Origin: Patella vulgata
Lineage: Eukaryota; Mollusca; Gastropoda; Patellidae
Assembly: GCF_932274485.2 (NCBI RefSeq)
Contig: NC_065882.2
Location: forward strand, 70,097,431-70,161,430
Direction: 5' to 3'
Length of the DNA: 64,000 nucleotides
Shown: piece after piece, positions 56,074 through 64,000 of the stretch
How positions within the stretch are numbered: the first letter of the stretch is position 1
Layout: every line of letters begins with the position of its first letter
Program-made: the position numbers and the translations under genes
The notes under the pieces: generated by a model
The model's database searches: none
Told to the model about the DNA's origin: nothing
Seen by the model: only the letters and a program-made list of their open reading frames with translations

Positions 56074-56456
56074 TTAAAGATGCATTATGTAAGATTTAAA
56101 GAGCTGACTCTTTTCGCCAAGAACTAGATAATGAAAAGGGAATATATTGAAAATTTCTGTCAAATTACTTCATTCTGAGCATTGTTAGGGTTATTTGGAG
56201 AATAGCAGAACCTCAATTGTCATTGCTACCATTGTTATGATAGTAAACAAAGTCTTGATTATCCATTTTTTAAATTAAATCATAAACTGCCAATTGTGTT
56301 TAAATCTGTTGACAATCTCGAACATCCGATGGCATTGAGAGTTAATTATGGACTTGGCAAGTTAATAGATGTCTAATTAATAATTTATATAACATTTAAG
56401 GCCTAAAGAAAGACCTGCAAATAGGAAGATTTAGCTCTTACATAATGCATCTTTAA
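56074..56456. mobile_element. MITE family C, intact ends
   Basis: TTAAAGATGCATTATGTAAG left and CATAATGCATCTTTAA right, a clean inverted pair with TTAA on both sides; the best copy for defining the family's termini. Confidence 0.85.
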
Positions 56457-56516
56457 ATGTGATAAGTGATGATCAACTAATTGATTTTTTAATCAGGGAT
56501 TATCCAAGATCTAATT

Positions 56517-56779
56517 TGGGTCTACTCTTATATTGAATTTCAACTGCCAAGGGATCTTTTACATGCACACCTATATATACACAGGACCTCGGGTTTTTCG
56601 TCCCATCCGAATGACTAGACACCTGTCCTTGTCAGGTCCTCTGTCCTGCATTCCTGACAAGGGGGGGGGAACCACACCAGAAAATCCTGATGAATTATCT
56701 CGGCCAACATCAGGATCGAACCCCCGACCTCCAGACAAGCGAGCCAGCGTCTTACTCAATTAGTCACTGTGACTCGGGG
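56517..56779 (-). mobile_element. SINE family B, reverse, tail-truncated
   Basis: From TGGGTCTACTCTTATATTG to the head TAGTCACTGTGACTCGG; B box GGATCGAACCCCCGACC. Confidence 0.9.
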
Positions 56780-57829
56780 ATACTAACAGACTAATATAAT
56801 TATAAAATCATATAGAAGTGTTTCTGTATAATCCACAAATAACAGTGAAAAAAAGTATTGAACTTTTCCAATTTCAATTTTAAAGGCAAAATCCAACAAA
56901 TTGACTAGACCCACCCTGGACCAATCCCAAAGTACCTTGGAGAATCCCTGGTAATTATATACCGTTAATAATGTACACTTTTTGAAATGGAGTTACCTCT
57001 GACTCTATTTTGGGACCAGGAGTTATAAATCTGTGCAAAATAGATGAATTTCAGAAGGGCTTTAACATATGAATAGCTGATCAGTCCTAGGTGAATAAAT
57101 CTAAAAATATCTGATCTGTATAGTGTCTACAAGGTTTCGCTGTCAGTTGTCAAGACAGTGGCAATAACTTTTCTAAAATTAGAATTTAACATTGATCCTG
57201 ATTCATTCCCTAGCCAAAGTCAACTGTTTGGATGTTCTGTCCACCACTGTAATTAGCCATATTGCAGGTAGGCTACTGCTACTATGGTGAACATCAGGGT
57301 CCCCCAGTGTAAAATTTAATGCTAGAATAGAATGGTGGGCAGATTCTGTAAAGGTTCTTAAATGACCAATATGGTTTGTATGGTAATGTTGAAAACATAT
57401 AAATTAGCTTCAAATTCCTTATTAATGTATTATAATATTGTAAATGTCAATTTGTAACGTGATAGAATACACGAAACATCCCTTACATGCGGGTTCCGTA
57501 TTGAATTATAGATTACAATTAGGCAAGATATTAATATCCGATTCATTATATAAACATTGTTCAAGGACATGAAATAAAAACAATATAGATACACCAGTAT
57601 ATTCAGCAGATCAATACTGTTATTTTTTCTTATATATATATGTAGCGATTTACCATATTCTGACTTTTATCAATAATGGTTATTTGGGAATGAAAATAAC
57701 ATGCTAAAAAAAACCAAAAAAAAAACCGTTACAGACATAACCATCGTCATGTAGGTGTTTTATAAAACGCAAAAAATAATAAAAACATTAAACTCGTTCT
57801 ATCGTTTCACAGAGGATTACGAAATTGTC
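56780..57829. other. Gene-free stretch
   Basis: Nothing recognised; short A runs near 57707-57725. Confidence 0.3.
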
Positions 57830-58175
57830 TTCTAATAACTCTGTAAAAGATGACTGCTTTTAACACGTGACGTCACATCACGCGGCGTCAATCATTGGCT
57901 CAATGGCGCGTGCATTGTTTACATAAGACGTTACTGGTCTGGCCAGAATGGTACCTTTTACTCATTAAACATACCCATTTACACTAAATAATACATATTT
58001 TTTTTTACCTACATATACTTCTAACACCTTTATTTATTTTTCTAATGCTTTCATAAAATTCTATAGAATTTAATTTGCAGAAGGAAAAAAGTTGATATTG
58101 GGGGCTCATTAAGCCGCGCTGATGTCATTCCTATCATTGATTGTAGCAGCCTAGCAAATTTTCACTGCTGATCAG
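57830..58175. repeat. Dispersed repeat family D, copy 2
   Basis: Reverse complement of the copy at 22080-22460: GTAAAAGATGACTGC, CAATCATTGGCTCAATG, CATTTACACTAAATAAT and TTGATTGTAGCAGCCTAGC. CpG-richer than its flanks. Confidence 0.6.
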
Positions 58176-58252
58176 TGTGGAGTTTCACATGTAGGAGGTT
58201 AACTTAGGATCGAAAAGAACCAAAAATGTGTTGTTAAATAAGCCTACTATTA

Positions 58253-58515
58253 AGGGGGGTTGGATGGCAGAATGGTTAGCACATGCATGCTGTATCATAA
58301 GGTCTGTCATTGAGTCAACTGGCATGGCTTCGATTCCCTGGTTGAAGGGTCGCCTGTCCAACCTCGTGGGTTTTCCCGAGTCCTCTGGTTTCCTCCCACT
58401 GCTAAAGATCCCTACGCACAAGCGAATGATTGAAATAAAATTGAACCATGTGTCAGTCCCAAAATGACCTAGTTTGTGTCAAGTGGACATTAAACCCCAT
58501 TTCTCTCTCTCTCTT
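58253..58515 (+). mobile_element. SINE family A with 11-bp target duplication
   Basis: GCCTACTATTA (58242-58252) and GCCTACCATTA (58516-58526) flank it. The B box is shifted by a short deletion and the CT tail is intact. Confidence 0.9.
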
Positions 58516-58877
58516 GCCTACCATTATAGTATTTGGTCGGTGTTCAGGATAAAGAACGGGTCAAAGATTATGTCCCAAATCCCAGACATGTTGCAATTTC
58601 ACATGTTTTAATCAATAAAATACAGCGAATACAACATTAAATCACATAATGCTTTTAAAATATTCATATTTCCATTGAAAATATCTACTTTGTTTGGAAT
58701 TCCACATGCATGTTCAATGACTGTAGTATTAGTTGTATAATATTACAAGACTGAGCACATCAATTCATATATAATTATTAACAATCTCCTGTATTATAAA
58801 TTATTTCTACATTCAGACACCTAATTTCCTATATTTGTTTCAAAATAATTAAAAATATCTATATACTGTTTTAACTT

Positions 58878-59015
58878 TTAAGATGCATTATGTAAGATTT
58901 AGATAAAGAGCCGAATGTTTCTGCCATAATAGATCAAAAATAAGTAATGAGAAAAGAATATATTGAAAATTTCGGTCAAATTACTTTGTTCTGTGTGTTT
59001 GACGTTCTGATAAGA
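58878..59015. mobile_element. MITE family C, one end only
   Basis: TTAAGATGCATTATGTAAGA and GAAAATTTCGGTCAAATTAC; the remainder of the element is missing. Confidence 0.65.
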
Positions 59016-59468
59016 AATAGCACAAAAAAACAGGTAATATACAGATTTTGCTTTGCTTTTACAAATTGCATCTTTTACTTCTGATATAAAGATAGTAGTA
59101 TAAGGTGTGTGTGATTATTTTAATAGTAATTTGTATCTAACAAATCTTTCTACACTATATCTTTATGTTTTAACATTATCTACCAAAATGTATAGAAACA
59201 TATGGGAAATGTGTAGAAACCATATGTGTTAGAGGAGACCTTCATATTTGTGTACATACCAATGTGAAAGATCTCTGTTATCGGTTTACAAAACTAATGT
59301 GGTATGTGTGATTTATATGTCTAAATTTTGGAAAACTTGATAATCAACATTAATAAATCCCACCCCTGTCATAAGAAAGCTATACGCACCCCACACTCAT
59401 TAACCTCCAGGTTAGCAAGCCATTGGCCCAACTATATTTTCCGACAAAAGTTAGCAGGTGTGCGCTGG

Positions 59469-59581
59469 ATTTCAACACAAACATTTGTTGGTCAAACAAT
59501 GTTCACGAGATCAAACTTGTTAGATTTCAAAAACATTGTTCAGACAACAAATGTTCGTATAGATCTTGTTTGTGTTGAATT
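59469..59581. repeat. Local inverted repeat
   Basis: ACATTTGTTGGTCAAACAAT and ATTGTTCAGACAACAAATGT pair across about 25 bases; ATTTCAACACAAACA and TTTGTGTTGAATTTC extend the symmetry with a gap. The open frame covering it has no recognisable product. Confidence 0.6.
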
Positions 59582-59846
59582 TCAACAAATAGTGAATCAT
59601 TTTATAGGGACATCCAATCTGTATCACATAGAAAAGAATGGACTGACGTCGCCATTTTGTGACCAGGTGATGTTTCGGTCAATCATGTGACATCAACGTG
59701 GTTCTCTTTTGAGCAAATGTAGGTCAGTTGCATTGAACATCATTCGTTTCTGGGAAATATAAAAAGGTATAAAACATTTGTTTTCTTAGACGCCAAGAAA
59801 TGTTAGTTGGTCTGCTCACTGGGCCTCCCTGACTCTCATACAATCA

Positions 59847-59995
59847 GCAGGGTGGATGTGCGAATGGTTAGCGTGTGTGCGCTGTATCATAAGGTCTGTC
59901 GGTTGTACATGACAAGGAGTGCTGTCCTCTGGTTTCCTCCCACTGATAAAGACCCCTACGTGCAAGCGAATTATTGAAAGAAAATTGAACCATGA
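59847..59995 (+). mobile_element. SINE family A with large internal deletion
   Basis: Head GTGCGAATGGTTAGC, then a jump to CGGTTGTACATGACAAGGAG and TTTCCTCCCACTGATAAAGA; ends at TTGAACCATG without the tail. Confidence 0.8.
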
Positions 59996-60389
59996 ATGAT
60001 GTCACTTAATCAAATGTTACCTTTGAACCAAACTTGACTGAACTGTTCAAAGAACTAGAAGGCGTGTTTTTAGACTTGCATTAAGATGATGTCATGGTGG
60101 CAGAAGCACAAGATAGGATTGGGCCATGTTGGTTAGTAATGGATATCTTTATTCACAAAATTTCTACCATTCAAGAAATGTAAAACTTGTTGTATTCTCC
60201 ACCCTGTTGAGGGATTAAGCAGACATGACTATAATAAAAATTATAAAATTACTTGTGAGAATTTGTTAATTCAATCAAAAAGGGAATGGCAAATGGAAAT
60301 GAATAATTAAGGGAGTGCAAAATAGCGTGGGTACATACAAAGTCTTGTTGAATTAATGAAATATTAAAAAAATCTAATAGGTGTAATAT

Positions 60390-60610
60390 TGTGGTGCAGG
60401 ACGGTGAGTCTGCAAGGGACAATGTATAGTCATTCGGATGGGACAAAAAATGAGGTCCAGTGCACAGATTGGTATGGACATAAAAGAACTCTAGGCAGGT
60501 GGAGTTTGATCTAAGAGTAGGCCGTAGTGCTGCTGTCTGGACAAAATTTATCTCATACTGCACATTATGGCATATCCCTGCCTTCAATAGCAGAACAATA
60601 GGACATTAAA
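60390..60610 (+). mobile_element. SINE family B, 5'-truncated, old
   Basis: GTGGTGCAGGACGGTGAGTC through GAGTAGGCCGTAGTGCTGCT to AGGACATTAAAG; the ATTTC tail is absent. Confidence 0.82.
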
Positions 60611-61003
60611 GTTACAATTTCATATTTTCTAAGAAAGTCAAAACATAATTATTTCTATGTCTTTTGCTCAATAGGTAGTCAACTCACTATTATACGATCA
60701 TAGGTGTTATTCTCACACTTAAAACTCATTTACACCGGAAATAATAACACAATTACCTCCCTTGTTTTCTGTTCTCCACCATGGAGTAGTTATCTTCAAA
60801 CGTTTGAATTTGAAGATGGAAATGATATTTTTGCCAATTTCTCAACTGGCAATATAGGATTAATAGGTTTATTCTTTAACAAGGTAGGACTGTTTATAGA
60901 TACCATCTATTTTAAGGCTTTATTTTAATAAATTTTAAAAATATAACTTAAAAATATGAAATTGCAACTTTAAACCCTATTTCTTTTCAATATTATATAT
61001 CCT
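60611..61003. repeat. Second copy of an unnamed dispersed repeat
   Basis: AAGTCAAAACATAATTATTTC, ATAGGTAGTCAACTCACTA-like and AACAAGGTAGGACTG words follow the order seen at 42940-43330. Confidence 0.45.
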
Positions 61004-61004
61004 G

Positions 61005-61285
61005 AGAGAGAGAGAAATGGGGTTTAACGTCCACTCGACACCAACTAGGTCATTTCGGGACTAACACATGGTTCAATTTTATTTCAATAATTCGCTTGCG
61101 CGTAGGGGTCTTTAGCTGTGGGAGGAAACCGGAGGACCCGGAGAAAACCCACAAGGTTGGACAGGCGACGCTACTCCTTGTCACGTAAAACCCGGGGAAT
61201 CGAAACCCCGCCAGTTGACTCAATGACAGACTGTATGATACAGCGCGCACGTGCTAACCATTCGGCCATCCACCCCCCACCCCCC
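61005..61285 (-). mobile_element. SINE family A, young copy with perfect 13-bp target duplication
   Basis: ATTATATATCCTG at 60992-61004 and 61286-61298. Full-length reverse copy with both pol III boxes: GGTTTCGATTCC and TGGCCGAATGGTTAGC. Confidence 0.94.
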
Positions 61286-61298
61286 ATTATATATCCTG

Positions 61299-62055
61299 TT
61301 TTCCATTAAAACATACTGTGCAAAAAAACAACTCATAATCTCTTCATTAAAGTCATAATTAATCTTGGGTGTTAATCAGTGAGGGGTAGAGATTATACCT
61401 GTAGGCCTATAATCCATTGTAACCTATATAGTCTCCACAGTATACAGGTGTGCTGTCAACCTTAAGTTACTTATAGTTGTCTATTGTTTAGAAAACTTTC
61501 TGTAGCAAATTATATACATGAATACAATTGAGAGTAAATAGTCATATATTGCATGTTTGTGAATACTACAAGAAACATTACTGGCTGATTAAATGACTTA
61601 ATATGTTAATCCCTGGTTCATGTGATCATATTGTGTAATACTAATTGTTATGTATCAACTGGAGAAGGAACATATTATAGATGTTCATATTGTGATAGCA
61701 GTGGATTCGATTACATAGGAATGTACAGTTAAAGGTAAAGTTGATTTGATTTAAACAATATTTTATTCACTTAAGGTAAGGATTCAAAAACAAACCAAAG
61801 GCTTATATTAATTTGTCTCCTTATTTAATAAATATACTACAAATACAATTGTAATATGTACACTTCACATACAAAATACATTTAACAGTGTGGTATTTTC
61901 TATTTACTATTAATCATTCATGCAAGTAATTTAATAGTTTGTGTCACTTACAGTACCTTACCATTTCATGATAGGCTTGCTTCCTATGATGTTTTGAGGA
62001 CGTCAGATGTATATTAACTGAGAAAGTAATTGATTCAGCTAATATTTTACAACGG
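61299..62055. other. Gene-free stretch, includes the LINE 3' flank
   Basis: No exon recognised. Probably holds the 3' UTR of the reverse-strand LINE fragment near its right end. Confidence 0.35.
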
Positions 62056-62692
62056 TCATTGGAGTCTTTTGGATAAATGTATGAATTTATGGACTGTATT
62101 AAAAATGTGCGTATTCATTTGCAAGGTATTATTACTATCACCGTTGGTTAGAGTTTGTAAATTAATAAAAATATTTGATAATGTATTTATAGTTTGAAAT
62201 CCAACATTGGTCAAATTTGGACAGGGTAACAAATAGTGTTCCGTATTCTCTATATAATAGCCACAGGAACAAGCTGGGTTGTCCGTTAAGTGCATAGTGA
62301 ATTTATGGTAGTTTAAGTTGCTTTTATTGTGACACAGTTTTGTATGGATTATTTGAGAAGAACGCTTTCCGGTGTAAAAATATTTAGGTAGTAATACATG
62401 TATATCATCATTGGTTAAGTGTGCTTTAAAGATTTTTATAGTAGGGCATGCTTTCATGTGCTCAGGTAAATTATTCCAGTCTTTTATTACGGACGGTAGA
62501 AAGGAGTTTTTATAAAATGTATTAGCAGGAATATTTCTATATAGTTGTGAATTCCGCGTTTCGTAAGGGTTTACGTTCGAGGATTTGGGAGGAACTAGGA
62601 TAGACAAGTAACCTGGAGTTATTTTATTCACCATTTTGTAAAACAGAATTAGTTTAAAGCGAAGTGAACCCGGATTCTTTATTGTATATTAT
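62056..62692 (-). mobile_element. LINE (non-LTR retrotransposon) 3' end, 5'-truncated
   Basis: An open reading frame of about 210 codons encodes the C-terminal end of an ORF2 reverse-transcriptase protein: LRFKLILFYKMVNKITPGYL, then NSFLPSVIKDWNNLPEHMK, then a Cys-x-Cys-x8-His-x4-Cys cluster (ACSCGYYIENTEHYLLPC). These features are typical of CR1/Jockey-group LINEs of invertebrates. The reverse-transcriptase and endonuclease domains are absent; the frame is lost just beyond 62692, as expected for 5' truncation. The internal ATG at 62634 is not a true start. Confidence 0.82.
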
Positions 62693-63170
62693 TTCGGTAA
62701 TTTTAGTTGTCTTTCAAATTTTTTAATGCGATTTGTTTTTCATAAATAGGAGACTGGAATTTATTAGTCTACATATAAAATGTTGAGATTAATGATATAC
62801 AACGAAAGATAAAAGTTTTGAGATGAATCAAACTAATATTGTTTTCACAGCTTTAGCTTTTTTAAAAATGGTTCATATGGTATATCATACACAATGACTT
62901 ATGACTCATTTTGTAAAATAATCCCCCCCCCCCCAAAAAAAACTCCAACAAACTCCACCCAGCATTAATCTACCAAGAAACAGGATTTCTCGAATTTATA
63001 AAGTCAAGTGTACTGTAAGGATCGGCGACTGAACATACGACAATGTATCATAAATCGAAGCACGCAACTGTTTAAGGAATAAGTATGCCAAGTTTCATGA
63101 TGATCTTACTTGAATTGACAGAGCCTTATGCCTCTTTTTTAAAGAAGGCTTGAACACCAAAATATATTAG
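62693..63170. other. Gene-free stretch
   Basis: Contains a C10 and A-run at 62924-62941. Nothing else recognised. Confidence 0.3.
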
Positions 63171-63222
63171 GGGGGGTGGATGGGTGAAAGGTTAGCGCGT
63201 GGCACACGTTATATCATGATGT
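63171..63222 (+). mobile_element. SINE family A head fragment
   Basis: GGTGGATGGGTGAAAGGTTAGC only. A detached tail-like piece, ACATTAAACCCGATTTCTCT, lies at 63578-63600. Confidence 0.6.
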
Positions 63223-64000
63223 AAGACCATACAGCTCTTTATTCAATGTTCTTAATTTCTTAGTTCTTAATTCATAGTCCTTAATTCTTATTTCTTCATT
63301 TGTTGTTGTACACTAAAAGTAACATTTGTAACTTAAAGTCAATATTTGTTTTACAAATCCGACATTTGTCATAAAAGATTTGTGAATTGTGTTTTGGTTT
63401 TAATTTAATTTTAGTTATATAAAGATAAAATTTATTTTAGAAAATCAAAACATTAGCTTACATTTACATTTCATCAGAGACATTCAACGAAAAACAAATT
63501 TCGAAAAACAAATTTCCAAATACAAATCTTGAAACACATTTCTCCAAATACATTTCTCGAAACTCATCGAACCGGAACATTAAACCCGATTTCTCTCTCC
63601 ATCTCTCTCTCCCAAAATATATTTTGGTTATATATGTATTCTACTATTTACCATGTACATCAATGGAACGGCTCATTAACTTATGGGAATATCGGTCTTT
63701 GCATGACTACAACATATGCAGAAGTTGATTAATTTACGACAGACTGGTTCACATAGTTAAAATAGTTCAGACACAACAATTTACAAGAATACACAATTTA
63801 GTTAACAACCAGACATGATAAATACCCAGTTAAAAAAAATCTTACACCAAAAATCGTCGAATCGAAACTTGTTCATTCATTCGATATTATTAAATTAATT
63901 AATTGTCTATAAATAGTTATTAATACAGGTATCTCAGATTCAATTTCAATATTTGATTAAGTGTCTGTGATTTAATCACACATTAAACTTACGAAAAAAC
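63223..64000. other. Gene-free right edge
   Basis: Short duplicated words (TTTCGAAAAACAAATTTC near 63487-63530). No gene seen. Confidence 0.3.

Noticed and set aside
59328-59690. 120-codon ORF as a gene
   Set aside because: It runs through a local inverted repeat and has no recognisable family.

Overview
The window looks like a piece of a metazoan, most probably molluscan, nuclear genome. It is AT-rich, its genes are split by short GT-AG introns, and it is crowded with two tRNA-derived SINE families that end in a GACGTTAAACCCC-type 3' tail, with TTAA-flanked MITEs and with satellite-bearing elements of the kind known from molluscs. The species cannot be named from the sequence. Only four host genes can be supported, all in the left 29 kb. 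From 32 to 64 kb I find no recognisable host gene.

Layout. 74-605 (+): last two coding exons of an unrecognised gene. 1.8-4.5 kb: a modular repeat and a pearl-like element with about 150-bp tandem repeats. 7839-9366 (-): a complete two-exon Bcl-2 family gene (230 aa; BH1, BH2 and C-terminal membrane anchor; Mcl-1-like). 10485-10883 (+): a one-coding-exon BH3-only type protein (132 aa) that carries two BH3-like LRxIGD motifs 16 residues apart. The two apoptosis genes are divergent, and a cluster of promoter-like motifs lies between them near 9440-9560. 11.6-21.3 kb: repeats. 21622-28919 (-): the complete Integrator complex subunit 14 gene (INTS14/VWA9), reconstructed in nine coding exons as 516 aa, with every junction in phase. 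Its introns hold SINEs, MITEs and three minisatellites. 29-64 kb: SINE/MITE-rich DNA with a hairpin-bounded element carrying a small acidic ORF (40.8-41.75 kb), a SINE nested in a SINE (39.7-40.3 kb), a SINE nested in a hAT-like MITE (43.8-44.4 kb), and a 5'-truncated LINE (62.06-62.69 kb).

How the genes relate. The Bcl-2-like protein should be an outer-membrane regulator of mitochondrial apoptosis, and BH3-only proteins bind the groove of such proteins. A groove protein whose own BH3 has lost the Gly-Asp pair, sitting head to head with a double-BH3 ligand gene, is the most interesting signal here: the two may be co-expressed as an antagonist pair. INTS14 is an unrelated neighbour that acts in the nucleus in RNA 3'-end processing.

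SINE family A here means the family with a TGGCCGAATGGTTAGC A box and a CT-rich tail. SINE family B means the family with a TGGCTAAGTGG head and an ATTTC-repeat tail.
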